Counted from the first letter of the stretch, positions 46,414-54,993 are shown. The stretch: 64,000 nt of DNA from Terriglobia bacterium (GCA_020072585.1 JAIQGL010000016.1:62001-126000), one strand, 5' to 3'. Numbers and translations are program-made. Notes: generated by a model not told the origin, from the letters alone.

Positions 46414-46641
46414 ATGACCCTGCTTGATGTGGTTTTCAAATACGGCACGCCGCCCGGCGAGAAGGAAATGTCAGCCCTCAACAATGCCTGGGAGGTCTAT
46501 GGCGTCCGCAAGATTAAATTTGACGAAAAAGAGCACACTATCCGCGTTGAGTATGACGCTTCACGGCTGAATGACGGCGAGATAGCCGGGATCCTGCGGC
46601 GCGCGGGAATTGATTTAAGGGAAAAAGTGCAGCTGGTGTAG
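46414..46641 (+). CDS. Small HMA-like protein lacking the CxxC motif
   Basis: 75 residues from ATG 46414 (AAGGGG before it). The pattern MTLLDVVFKYGTPPGEKEMSALNNAWEVYGVRKIKFDEKEHTIRVEYDASRLNDGEIAGILRRAGI has the beta-alpha-beta-beta-alpha rhythm of heavy-metal-associated domains (GVRKIKFD...IRVEYD...ILRRAGI), but there is no metal-binding CxxC. It lies divergent from csoR-copA. It could be a degenerate metallochaperone or a redox/ligand-binding relative; this is inferred from shape alone. Confidence 0.6.
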   Translation: MTLLDVVFKYGTPPGEKEMSALNNAWEVYGVRKIKFDEKEHTIRVEYDASRLNDGEIAGILRRAGIDLREKVQLV

Positions 46642-46648
46642 GGGACTT

Positions 46649-46933
46649 TTACTCTGGCCTGGACGCATCGCCTATTCCGTCAACAAAGAATTCCACGTGT
46701 CCACAATCTGAACATACGTACACGTCAAAGTGTTCACGGTTGATGCCCAGCTTTCCCAGGAAGCCCCACTCTTGGAAACTCTTTGTGCCTAGATATTCCA
46801 TACTGCTCTCACAGCGCAGGCAATCCAGAGGGTCCCGCTGGGTGGCTTCTACGATTACCGTCTTTTCGGCACACTTCCAACAGGAATCGAATTGGTCCTC
46901 GATTTCTTCGTTGCACTGCTGGCATTTCCACAT
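46649..46933 (-). CDS. Zinc-ribbon protein
   Basis: 94 residues from ATG 46933 (GTG 46939 also possible). Two Cys-pair ribbons: CQQCNEEIEDQFDSCWKC and CLRCE...CSDCG. The final VYVCSDCGHVEFFVDG resembles zinc-ribbon tails of putative nucleic-acid or protein-binding proteins. The function is unknown. It is convergent with the HMA-like gene. Confidence 0.75.
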   Translation of the reverse strand: MWKCQQCNEEIEDQFDSCWKCAEKTVIVEATQRDPLDCLRCESSMEYLGTKSFQEWGFLGKLGINREHFDVYVCSDCGHVEFFVDGIGDASRPE

Positions 46934-47655
46934 AAGCACCTTGCACGCTGGATGTGAACTTACTCCACAAATTGAAGAGATTGAGCAAGAATCGCAGGCT
47001 GCACGCGCGATTTTTTAGGGGGTGGGTTTTTATCTTAGCCGTAAAATTGCGATATGGTGCAAAGAAATATTTGGCGGGGGTACTTTTTGTTTTGCAATAG
47101 GGATTGGAAACCGAGACAGATGCAACAGGCCGGCCGCTATGCTTGTGGCGGCAACGTGGCTTAAAAGCCAGATCCTTCGCTTTTGCTCAGGATTTCGCCT
47201 GCGGACTCCCGCTCAGCTCACCCCTTCTGCTGCGTTCAGGATCACGCCCGCAAATCGCCTCAAAATGCAACGAGGCACTTTCGATGGATCTCTGGCCGTT
47301 AGATCCCTTTCGAAAGCGCCCCGATGCGCGCCACTTCGTCTGGTATCTGTAATAGCATCCTCTGTGCCAATCTGGACCAGCTGAAAATAAAGGGCTTAGG
47401 AGAGCTGCTGAGTAAAAAGCGGGTAGGATTTCCCTGCCCTTGAAAAAATTGCCCTGTGGATTTTGCTAAACGGGAATCTCTGTCGATATTTCGGGGGCGA
47501 ATATTACCTGTGCGCAATGGTTCTCTAGCTTTATCCTAATAAATAGCTGTATAGCAATCACTTAGGAAAAACTAAGCGCCGGGTCACTCGCGCAGCGCGA
47601 TTGCTCCGCGACGCAAGCCCACGGCTAACCATAACAGAGCGAAGGAGATACCTTT
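46934..47655. other. Non-coding stretch upstream of the prohibitin-like gene
   Basis: About 720 bp with no convincing protein; two overlapping frames at 47022-47384 have no family likeness. The text around 47170-47240 contains CTCAGGATTTCGCCTGCGG and GCTGCGTTCAGGATCACGC, degenerate versions of the CTCAGGAT-type dispersed words seen at 12290. A short GC-rich palindrome (TCGCGCAGCGCGA) lies at about 47588-47600. The promoter of the gene at 47656 was not resolved. Confidence 0.45.
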
Positions 47656-48492
47656 ATGGCAAATTTCGATCCCAGAGTTATTAACGCAACCCCAAGGCCA
47701 GTTTCCGGCACACCTGTGCTGATCGGCATTGGCCTGGTACTAGTGCTCATTCTTAGCTGGGCTTCTCTGGCCTACGTTCCGGCGGGAAACGTTGGCGTGC
47801 TGGTTTATTTCGGACGCGTCACAGGAGAGACTCTGCCCGCCGGGACCCATTTTGTTTCCCCATTCAAGGTCAATCATGTCTTCTCCGTGCGGACGCAGAC
47901 GCAAGAAGAGCACACCTCTACGCCATCCATGGAAGGCCTGAACCTGGAGATGGACACATCTCTCATCTATCACCTGGAGCAGAGCCATGCGGCCGATGTT
48001 TACAGCAAGCTGGGGCCGGACTATGCTCGCACGATCATTGATCCCAACCTGCGCTCTATTATTCGTGATACCACGGCCGGACATTCCGCCAATACGCTCT
48101 ACTCCAGCTCTCGCAAAGAAGTGGAAGATGAAATCAAATCGGGATTGAAGGCCGCGCTGGAGCCGCGCGGCATTGTGGTTGAGAGTGTCCTGCTGCGTGA
48201 CATACAGCTACCGCACACGCTGCGGGCATCGATTGAAACCAAGCAGCAGGCCGAACAGGAATCTCTGGCCATGAATTTCCGTTTGCAGAAAGAGCGGCAG
48301 GAGGCGGACCGCAAGAGGATTGAAGCGCAGGGCGTTCACGATTTTCAGCAAATCGTGGCCCAGGGCATCAGCCCGCAGTTGTTGCAATGGAAAGGGATTG
48401 AAGCCACGGAGAACCTGGCCAAGAGCCCGAACGCAAAAATCATTGTGATTGGTAATCCCAAGAATGGATTGCCGCTGATCATGGGTCAGTAG
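47656..48492 (+). CDS. Prohibitin/SPFH-domain membrane protein
   Basis: 278 residues with an ideal ribosome site (AAGGAGATA). One transmembrane helix (VLIGIGLVLVLILSWASLAYV, about 20-40) precedes the SPFH domain: PAGNVGVLVYFGRVTGETLPAGTHFVSPF, DTSLIYHLEQ, and LKAALEPRGIVVESVLLRDIQLP. A coiled coil follows (IETKQQAEQESLAMNFRLQKERQEADRKRIEAQG). It probably forms membrane assemblies that scaffold or modulate proteases, as prohibitins do; the specific partner is not visible. Confidence 0.9.
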   Translation: MANFDPRVINATPRPVSGTPVLIGIGLVLVLILSWASLAYVPAGNVGVLVYFGRVTGETLPAGTHFVSPFKVNHVFSVRTQTQEEHTSTPSMEGLNLEMDTSLIYHLEQSHAADVYSKLGPDYARTIIDPNLRSIIRDTTAGHSANTLYSSSRKEVEDEIKSGLKAALEPRGIVVESVLLRDIQLPHTLRASIETKQQAEQESLAMNFRLQKERQEADRKRIEAQGVHDFQQIVAQGISPQLLQWKGIEATENLAKSPNAKIIVIGNPKNGLPLIMGQ

Positions 48493-48538
48493 ACGCAATT
48501 CATCTTGGGCCAAACTTAGGTGAAACAGTGCGCTTGAG

Positions 48539-49267
48539 CTACTTCAATGCGAAGAGAGCGTTCACATGAGCATTGATGGTTACGGTCTGAGGAGTGAATT
48601 CCGCCATAGGCGCCGGTGTTGCCGCAGCCGTGGCTGACCGTGCCATGCTGGCCAGATTCATGACCACCGGTACAATGGCCTGGCTGACGTCGACTGAGGC
48701 ATAGAGCAGATCGCCAAGCGAGCGTCCGCCGGCTACAGCGACGGCGTTTGCCTGGTTGCGCGCCTTCTTCAGAGCATCTTCAGATGCCCTGGCTTTGGCT
48801 TGCTCAATGTCTTCCAGCGTGTAATTGACGGACTGATTTTGTGTGTCTTCGATGTCGGCCAACTGTTCCGTAACGGAACCGACCTTGGTAAAGTCGCGCA
48901 GCTTTAGAGTTACGTCCGTAGTCACGCGGTAGCCGATCACCCGGCGTTTGGGATTTTTCCAGTCATACATGGGCTGCATCTGGTACATGGCAAACTGGGC
49001 GGTCTTCACATCAATACCGTTGCTCTTCAAAATCTGGCGCACACGGTCAACCGCTATGGCAACGTGATCATAAGCCGCGCGCGAAGTATCCTGTTGTGAA
49101 GCTAAATCCATGCGGATGACTGCGGTGTCTGGCGCAGATTCGAATTTTCCATCGGCTCCGGCATAGATGGTGTTGACTTGCACCATATTGGGAGTGGAGG
49201 AACCCTGCGCTGAGCTAAAAGCGGTCAGCGCCAGGAGCATCAGGAGCGAGCGACTTAATGTTTGCAT
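48539..49267 (-). CDS. SIMPL-domain (DUF541) secreted protein
   Basis: 242 residues from ATG 49267, where a signal peptide begins (QTLSRSLLMLLALTAFSSAQ). The SIMPL/DUF541 pattern is visible: SAPDTAVIRMDLASQQDTSRAAYDHVA, VRQILKSNGIDVKTAQFAMYQMQPMYDWKNPKRRVIGYRVTTDVTLKLRDFTKVG, and KARNQANAVAVAGGRSLGDLL. The periplasmic family has no settled function. It is convergent with the prohibitin gene. Confidence 0.88.
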   Translation of the reverse strand: MQTLSRSLLMLLALTAFSSAQGSSTPNMVQVNTIYAGADGKFESAPDTAVIRMDLASQQDTSRAAYDHVAIAVDRVRQILKSNGIDVKTAQFAMYQMQPMYDWKNPKRRVIGYRVTTDVTLKLRDFTKVGSVTEQLADIEDTQNQSVNYTLEDIEQAKARASEDALKKARNQANAVAVAGGRSLGDLLYASVDVSQAIVPVVMNLASMARSATAAATPAPMAEFTPQTVTINAHVNALFALK

Positions 49268-49382
49268 TGGGAAATCTCTGCTAAAAATACTAACACTCGA
49301 GCCCGGCAAAGTTGCTGGGTCCATTACCTTTTGCGCGGGTTTATCGCTGGCGCGATGAACGTCTGCTATTCGCTGCGCTCAC

Positions 49383-49475
49383 CCAAGACTAAAGTCTTGG
49401 ACTGGGGCCTGCGATTCGCAAGCAAATCGCTAGACGCTGATACAGGTGTGGATCAGTCTAGACTGCCCCACACCT
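49383..49475 (+). promoter_or_regulatory. Tandem hairpins upstream of the selenoprotein gene
   Basis: Three inverted repeats in a row: CCAAGAC / GTCTTGG (49383-49400), GCGATT / AATCGC (49411-49430), and AGGTGTGG / CCACACCT (49444-49475) with the perfect palindrome CAGTCTAGACTG inside the loop. They end about 64 bp before the peroxiredoxin ATG. They may be a terminator of something upstream, a leader, or remnants of dispersed repeats; no promoter boxes were clear. Confidence 0.35.
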
Positions 49476-49538
49476 ATTGACGTTCCGGCGGGTGAGAATT
49501 TAGGCTAACCATGCAGATCAAGCGGAGGGAAAGAAGCG

Positions 49539-50114
49539 ATGCGTCGAAGAACCGCTGTAAAGATGTTGGGTACGCTAGCGTTGCTGGGACCGACGGCCGG
49601 GACCAGCTTGTTAGGTCAGGAGAAGAAAGAAGCGCCGGCACCGCGGCCAGCACCAGCATTGAAGGTCGGAGACATGGCTCCCGACTTCAGCCTGCGCGAC
49701 CAGACTTTTAAGAACATGGTCTCGCTCCATGACTTCAAGGGGAAGAAAAACGTCGCACTGGCGTTTTACATCTTCGCCTTCACCGGTGGTTGAACCAAGC
49801 ACATGCAGAACTTCCAGGCGAACCTGCAAAAACTGGAAGCTGCAGACACCCAGGTGCTGGGTGTTAGCATGGACAGCCCCTTCAGCAATGCCGCATGGGC
49901 AGAGAAAATCAACGTTACCTTTCCACTGCTGAGTGACTGGGGCGGCGATATCACCAAGAAATACGGCCTCTACGATGAAAAACGTAAGATTGGCCGCCGT
50001 GTAAACTTTCTGATCGATAAAGAGGGCAAGATTGTCGAGATGCAGATTGACAATGAAGCTGTGGATCCAGCCTCGATGGTCGCCTCTTGTGAACGCAGGA
50101 AACTCAAGAGCTAA
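49539..50114 (+). CDS. Selenocysteine peroxiredoxin, in-frame TGA at codon 85
   Basis: One 192-codon frame containing a single TGA (49791-49793) that I read as selenocysteine. The signal segment MRRRTAVKMLGTLALLG fits a twin-arginine signal. The thioredoxin-fold AhpC/TSA domain follows: LKVGDMAPDFSLRD, then NVALAFYIFAFTGG-U-TKHM, matching the peroxiredoxin FYPFAFTPVC-T pattern with Sec at the peroxidatic Cys and the conserved Thr three residues before. The Pro of PxxxTxxC is replaced by Ile. Downstream VLGVSMDSPFSNAAWAEKINVTFPLLSD and the Arg-containing RRVNFLIDKEGKI are typical. GGAGG lies 10 nt before the ATG. A lone Cys at about 184 could be the resolving residue. A nonsense mutation is the alternative, but both halves are intact and in frame. 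Confidence 0.85.
49804..49844 (+). promoter_or_regulatory. Putative bacterial SECIS element
   Basis: Just after the TGA of codon 85, TGCAG-AA-CTTCCAG (49804-49817) pairs with CTGGAAG-CTGCA (49833-49844): 12 bp with a 2-nt AA bulge. The 15-nt loop starts with G and begins 24 nt past the UGA, within the 16-37 nt distance reported for bacterial SECIS apical loops. Inside the loop CAGG-CGAA-CCTG can form an alternative small stem. SelB binding is predicted, not shown. Confidence 0.65.
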
Positions 50115-51353
50115 ATGCCGGTAACCGTTCAGACAGAAGCCCGCCAGGAAATTTCATCCCAGCGGGCACTTTTTTTGCTTTCTCTGGCGCAGTTGCTGGC
50201 CATGTCACTGTGGTTCACCGGGACCGCCGTGATTCCGCAAATCACAACCTTGTGGCATTCCGGGCTGGCCCTGGGATCGTGGCTCACCATCGCCGTTCAG
50301 ATTGGGTTTTCACTGGGCGCCATCACGTTTGCGCTCTTCAACATTCCCGATGTCTTTAGCCCAATCAAGGTACTGGTGGTTTCCGCGATTGCCGCCGCTG
50401 CCGCGAACGCTGCTTTCGCTTTTGCCGCTGCTTCCCCGCTCTCGGCAATTCTGCTGCGTGGAGCGACAGGTTTTTTTCTCGCCGGCGTCTATCCCGTGGG
50501 CATGAAGATTATTGCGGGCTGGTTTCAGCGCGGACGCGGACTGGCCCTGGGAATCATGATCGGCGCACTCACGGTTGGGTCAGCAGTGCCACACGCTGCG
50601 AATGCGATTGGTGGCATCCCGTGGCGGGGGGTGGTTCTGCTGGGCAGCTTACAGGCCTTGCTTGGCGCTTTGATCGTTGGGATTGGTGTTCGCGAAGGTC
50701 CTTATGCCATGCCGCAATCGCGCTTTGATCCGGCGCAGATTCTTGAAATCGTCCGCAACAAATCTCTGCGGCTCGCGAACCTCGGCTATCTAGGACACAT
50801 GTGGGAGCTCTATAGCATGTGGGGATGGATCGCCGTGATCTTCTCGGTGTCCGCCGGGTGGGGACGTACGACGTTTGAAGCCATGGCCGCGCTGGCCATA
50901 GCGATTGGAGCAATTGGCTGCATCTGGGCTGGAGCAGCGAGCGACCGTCTGCAAGACCAGAACGCGGCGATGCGTGTGGCGCAGCGGGCACGAGTCACCA
51001 TGATCGCCATGGCCATCAGCTCGGTTTGCTGCGTGCTGGCTGCCCTGGTTCTGCATCGTCCAGTGCTTCTCATTCCACTTTCAATGATCTGGGGAATCGC
51101 GGTGATCGCGGATTCCGCGCAATTCTCCACCATCATCAGCGAGGTCTCAGACAAGAACTACGTGGGCACGGCGCTCACATGCCAGGTAGCACTGGGATTC
51201 CTGCTGACTGCCGGCGTCATCCGTTTGATGGCTGCCATTGCCGCGCGCTACGGATGGAGTTGGGCACTGGCGAGCATGGCATTGGGACCACTGCTGGGCA
51301 TCTGGGCGATGAGCAAACTGCTTCCCCTCAAGCAGACAGCAGCAAACGGATAG
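50115..51353 (+). CDS. MFS transporter
   Basis: 412 residues with 12 predicted helices. The ATG follows the selenoprotein stop directly (TAAATG). Visible MFS features are the N-terminal LFLLSLAQLLAMSLWFTGTAVIPQI, and GATGFFLAGVYPVGMKIIAGWFQRGRGLALGIMIGALTVGSAVPH. It belongs to the sugar-phosphate/CynX-like group by feel, but no substrate can be assigned. The tight spacing suggests co-expression with the peroxiredoxin. Confidence 0.88.
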   Translation: MPVTVQTEARQEISSQRALFLLSLAQLLAMSLWFTGTAVIPQITTLWHSGLALGSWLTIAVQIGFSLGAITFALFNIPDVFSPIKVLVVSAIAAAAANAAFAFAAASPLSAILLRGATGFFLAGVYPVGMKIIAGWFQRGRGLALGIMIGALTVGSAVPHAANAIGGIPWRGVVLLGSLQALLGALIVGIGVREGPYAMPQSRFDPAQILEIVRNKSLRLANLGYLGHMWELYSMWGWIAVIFSVSAGWGRTTFEAMAALAIAIGAIGCIWAGAASDRLQDQNAAMRVAQRARVTMIAMAISSVCCVLAALVLHRPVLLIPLSMIWGIAVIADSAQFSTIISEVSDKNYVGTALTCQVALGFLLTAGVIRLMAAIAARYGWSWALASMALGPLLGIWAMSKLLPLKQTAANG

Positions 51354-51490
51354 AGTAACACTCTCACTTGTTGGCCCCATTGGGGTTGACCGCCATCCAA
51401 TTTACGGAAACCGGCCTACAGAAAAAACCTGACGACATTTCCCTAAAAGCAGGGTTAGAATCCGGCAGAAGCTTCCTTTCGGAGCCCGAG

Positions 51491-51793
51491 ATGATCATGC
51501 GCAGAACCCTTCTTCTGGTTTTGGCTGTACCGCTGGCATTCAGCACCTTTTGTTCCGCACAGGCTGGTTCGCTCAGCGATCTCCGCGCCGATGAACAGCG
51601 GCTTCGGCAACAGGAACTCCAACTGGATCGCGATTATGACCGCCTGGCATTGGATCGTCGCAACCGTGCCCGGCGGGCGCAGATCAGGTTCGACGAAGCG
51701 CAGGTCAGGCGTGATCGTGCAGAAATACGGCGACTCCGGGCAGACATCAAGAGAGACCGCCAGAGACGACGGCAGCACCGCGAGCTTTACTAA
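51491..51793 (+). CDS. Small secreted Arg-rich coiled-coil protein
   Basis: 100 residues from ATG 51491 (GGAG six bases before it); the frame is open from 51368 but those residues are not protein-like. A signal peptide (MRRTLLLVLAVPLAFSTFCSAQA) is followed by one long charged helix rich in Arg, Asp and Gln (LSDLRADEQRLRQQELQLDRDYDRLALDRRNRARRAQIRFDEAQ). No family is recognised. Similar charged periplasmic helices occur as envelope-stress or scaffold proteins; the role is unknown. Confidence 0.72.
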   Translation: MIMRRTLLLVLAVPLAFSTFCSAQAGSLSDLRADEQRLRQQELQLDRDYDRLALDRRNRARRAQIRFDEAQVRRDRAEIRRLRADIKRDRQRRRQHRELY

Positions 51794-51924
51794 CCATTCG
51801 CGAGTCCCGCTCTAAAGGAAGCCACGCAAGTCCCGCCAAAAGCGCATTGCTGAAAGCAGCGTGATATTCTTTCCCGTTCCCCACGCCCAAAATGGAAAAG
51901 CAGGAAACGGAGCCCGTCATCTCT

Positions 51925-53889
51925 ATGAAACTTCGTGATTTTCTGACATTCACGCTTCTGCTCGGATCGCTTGCAATGGCGCAGGCGCCTAAGGCAACTC
52001 CGGTTCCACCGGCACCCCAGTCGCTGACCGCGGGCGAATCCAGGGTGACAGAGCCTTCACATGAACTCACCGTGGGGGACGTGCATGCTTTTCTTGACGG
52101 CTTTGTCCCGATGCAGCTTGAGCGAGAAAACATTGCCGGCGCCGTGGTGCTGGTGGTGAAAGATGGCGCAATCTTTTTTGCCAAAGGCTACGGCTACAGC
52201 GACGTGGACAAGAAAACCCCCGTCACAGTGGATGCCACCCTGTTTCGTCCCGGCTCCATTTCCAAGCTCTTTACTTGGACCGCCGTGATGCAACTGGCGG
52301 AGCAAGGCAAGCTGGACCTGGATCGCGACGTCAACGAATATCTCGATTTCAAGATTCCCGCGAAATTCGGCAAGCCGATCACGCTGCGCAATATCATGAC
52401 GCATACCACGGGATTTGAAGAGCAGGTCAAGGACTTGATCAATGAAGAGGGCGCTCCCATCGCTATGCTCAAGCAGCATCTGTCGGAACACATTCCTGAA
52501 CGCATCTTTCCACCCGGAACCACGCCGGCATATTCAAATTACGGGGCGTCGCTTGCTGGGTACATTGTTGAGCGCGTTTCCGGACGGCCTTTCAATGACT
52601 ATGTGGCGGAAAACATTTTCAAGCCGCTGGGAATGTCGCGCTCCACGTTCGTGCAGCCGCTACCCGCTGAATTGAAGCCCTTCATGTCCAGCGGTTACAG
52701 AACGGGTTCGGGTAAAGCAAAGCCGTTTGAAATTGTTGAAGAAGCACCTGCCGGCGCTCTTGCCGCCACGGCGGCAGACCTGGCGCGATTCATGATCGCA
52801 CATTTGCAGAACGGAAAATTTGGCAACGCGCAGATTCTGCGTCCTGAAACCGCCGCACAGATGCATTCGCGCCAGTTTGGTCTCAGCCCGGCCCTGAACG
52901 GCATGTGCCTGGGCTTCTATGAGGAGACGCGCAACGGACATCGCATTATCGGCCATGGCGGTGACACCATTTTCTTTCACAGTGACCTGCATCTGATGCT
53001 TGAAAACGGCGTGGCATTTTTCGTCTCATACAACAGCGCCGGCAAAGGCGAGATCAGCCCGCGTACTGCCTTGTGGGAGCACTTTCTTGATCGCTACTTT
53101 CCTTTCACTCCGCCGAAAGTCGAAAAACTTACCACTGCGGACTCCGACGCTCGCGCGGTTGCCGGACACTATCTCAGCAGCCGCCGCTCTGAAAGCAACT
53201 TCCTGAAAGTTGGCGCGGTCGATGACAACGTCCAGGTCACACCCGACGAAAATGGCACCATCAAGATAGATCCTTTCAAAGACTTCAGCGGCCAGACAAA
53301 AAAATGGCAGGAGATTGCCCCGCTGGTCTACCGTTCCGTCAACGGCCAGGACCTGATTGCCTTCCGGCGCGACGATCAGGGACGAATGCAACTGGTGCCC
53401 AACTTTCCTGCTGTAGTGCTGCAACGCTTGTCGCTGCCTGCCAATAGCGATTTCAACCAGGCCCTGATCCTGTCTGTCCTGATTATTCTGGGTCTCACGC
53501 TTTTATGCTGGCCGCTGGCCGCCATCATCCGTGGACATTTCCGCATACGGCTGGAGCTGGATGCCGGCTACATGCGCCTGCGTCCATGGGTTCGCGCGGT
53601 CTGCGCCGTTGATATTGCCTTCCTTTTGATCTTCTTTATCGCAATCACCAGTGACAACCCGGGCGCGCTGAGTGCCAAGTCTGACGCGAAACTGCACGCG
53701 ATCCAGGTCCTGGGCCTGGCTGGAGCACTAGGGACGTTCCTTGTCTTCCTGGCATTTGTGCGCTCATGGAGAGATCAGCATGCATGGTTCTGGACCAAAG
53801 TCTGGAACCTTCTGGTGTTGCTTGCCTGTGTTGGTTTTGTGTGGTTTTCTTATCATTGGAACCTTTTGAACTTCAATATGAACTATTAA
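51925..53889 (+). CDS. Beta-lactamase-fold serine hydrolase with membrane C terminus
   Basis: 654 residues from ATG 51925, where a signal peptide begins (KLRDFLTFTLLLGSLAMAQ); ATG 51892 is an alternative. The class C beta-lactamase/DD-peptidase motifs are SISK in FRPGSISKLFTW, the YSN in PAYSNYGASLAGY, and HGG in IIGHGGDTIFF. The last ~150 residues contain four transmembrane helices (ALILSVLIILGLTLLCWPLAAI and later). It is probably a peptidase or esterase acting on the cell envelope rather than an antibiotic-degrading enzyme. Confidence 0.87.
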   Translation: MKLRDFLTFTLLLGSLAMAQAPKATPVPPAPQSLTAGESRVTEPSHELTVGDVHAFLDGFVPMQLERENIAGAVVLVVKDGAIFFAKGYGYSDVDKKTPVTVDATLFRPGSISKLFTWTAVMQLAEQGKLDLDRDVNEYLDFKIPAKFGKPITLRNIMTHTTGFEEQVKDLINEEGAPIAMLKQHLSEHIPERIFPPGTTPAYSNYGASLAGYIVERVSGRPFNDYVAENIFKPLGMSRSTFVQPLPAELKPFMSSGYRTGSGKAKPFEIVEEAPAGALAATAADLARFMIAHLQNGKFGNAQILRPETAAQMHSRQFGLSPALNGMCLGFYEETRNGHRIIGHGGDTIFFHSDLHLMLENGVAFFVSYNSAGKGEISPRTALWEHFLDRYFPFTPPKVEKLTTADSDARAVAGHYLSSRRSESNFLKVGAVDDNVQVTPDENGTIKIDPFKDFSGQTKKWQEIAPLVYRSVNGQDLIAFRRDDQGRMQLVPNFPAVVLQRLSLPANSDFNQALILSVLIILGLTLLCWPLAAIIRGHFRIRLELDAGYMRLRPWVRAVCAVDIAFLLIFFIAITSDNPGALSAKSDAKLHAIQVLGLAGALGTFLVFLAFVRSWRDQHAWFWTKVWNLLVLLACVGFVWFSYHWNLLNFNMNY

Positions 53890-54019
53890 GGGGTTGCAAC
53901 GCAGGCGCTCGCTTGCCAGCTGAGCATTCACTTCTGGCGTGACCTGGCTGCACCGCGAATCTGGTAAATGGGTAATAGGGTGATTGAGTTATTCCAATTA
54001 CGGACTCAATGGAAAATTG

Positions 54020-54409
54020 ATGAAACTGGAAAATGTCCGCCCCATGTTGGCCGTCAATAGCATTGACGACACGATTCTTTTTTACCGCAACCTGCTCGGC
54101 TTTGAGTGCGTCAACCGCATGGAGGGATGGGCCGCCCTGCAAAAAGATGACGTGGTGGTGATGATCTCCCTGCCCAACGCGCATGAGCCTTTTGAAAAGC
54201 CCACGCTCACCGGCTCAATCTATTTCAATACATCCGATGTTGACGCGCTGTGGGACGCGATTAAGGACAAGGCGCGCATCGTTTACCCGATTGAAAACTT
54301 CTTTTACGGAATGCGCGAGTTCGCCATCCGCGACAATAACGGTTACATCCTCCAGTTCGGCCAGGAGATCACCGATCCGGCACAAATCCCACCGCCAGAG
54401 ATGGATTAG
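54020..54409 (+). CDS. VOC-family (glyoxalase/bleomycin-type) protein
   Basis: 129 residues from ATG 54020, with GGAAAA before it; an upstream TTG at 53984 is less likely. The vicinal oxygen chelate pattern is clear: ENVRPMLAVNSIDDTILFYRNLLGFECVNRMEGWAALQKDDVVVMI, SIYFNTSDVDALWDAIK, and FFYGMREFAIRDNNGYILQFGQ. The Glu and Gln positions that bind metal are partly present. The reaction is unknown. Confidence 0.85.
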   Translation: MKLENVRPMLAVNSIDDTILFYRNLLGFECVNRMEGWAALQKDDVVVMISLPNAHEPFEKPTLTGSIYFNTSDVDALWDAIKDKARIVYPIENFFYGMREFAIRDNNGYILQFGQEITDPAQIPPPEMD

Positions 54410-54410
54410 G

Positions 54411-54435
54411 TTTTCACCGCGAAGGCGCGGAGAAA
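54411..54435. repeat. Dispersed extragenic repeat word
   Basis: TTTTCACCGCGAAGGCGCGG just after the VOC stop matches TTTTCACCGCGGAGACGCGG near 11220. An inverted relative, CTTTGCGACCTTCGCGTCC plus TTTGCGGTGG, occurs at about 54956-54985 before ligD. These look like one dispersed family scattered in intergenic DNA. Confidence 0.45.
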
Positions 54436-54542
54436 AACCCCGCTAATCCTAGGTTGAATTGCTTCCGAACCCCGTTAAATCCACCATCAATCGGCTCCGA
54501 TTCCGTTGCAAACCGTCTGGAATCTGGTTGACCACCACACGG

Positions 54543-54812
54543 CTACTGGATCGTCGGCTCGGCCGGCGCCACCTTCATTCGCACCGGTTTACCCAGACCA
54601 TACTGTTCAGCAGCTCTCTCCTGCGCTTGCCGCAATCCATCAGCAAATTCCTCGGCCGAGAGCGCCCCCAGTTCCCCGTGCTTGCGGCACCTGAACCGGA
54701 CAGTCCGCTCGCCTGCTGCCACGTCCAACTCTCCCCGGCACTCGGTGCATAACAACAGCAATTGGACAGTCTTCCCGTCTTCCTTGATCTTCATCGAAAA
54801 CATGATTTCCAT
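54543..54812 (-). CDS. Small hypothetical protein with Cys pair
   Basis: 89 residues from ATG 54812, chosen because GGAGG lies seven bases before it; the frame is open to 54842. LLLLCTECRGELDVAAGERTVRFRCRKHGELG has a CxxC and a CxxH, possibly a small zinc ribbon. The remainder is helical (SAEEFADGLRQAQERAAEQ). It is not recognised. It follows ligD on the same strand by about 180 bp. Confidence 0.6.
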   Translation of the reverse strand: MEIMFSMKIKEDGKTVQLLLLCTECRGELDVAAGERTVRFRCRKHGELGALSAEEFADGLRQAQERAAEQYGLGKPVRMKVAPAEPTIQ

Positions 54813-54993
54813 AGTTCCGCCTCCAAGGCAAGCCATTTCCATTGCGTAGTTTACCTTATGTTCGCCTACAAAACAATAGCGAATCGCGGCAACACTTCAT
54901 TCACCCTGCGTCAGGGTATTCTTCCGGCTGCCAGATTTCCCTGACTTTCCGACTTCCTTTGCGACCTTCGCGTCCTTTGCGGTGGAATCATCC

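Noticed and set aside
49539-49793. Truncated peroxiredoxin or frameshifted pseudogene
   Set aside because: The following frame is in phase with no other defect, the TGA is exactly at the catalytic Cys column, and a SECIS-like hairpin follows. A nonsense mutation at precisely this codon is less likely.
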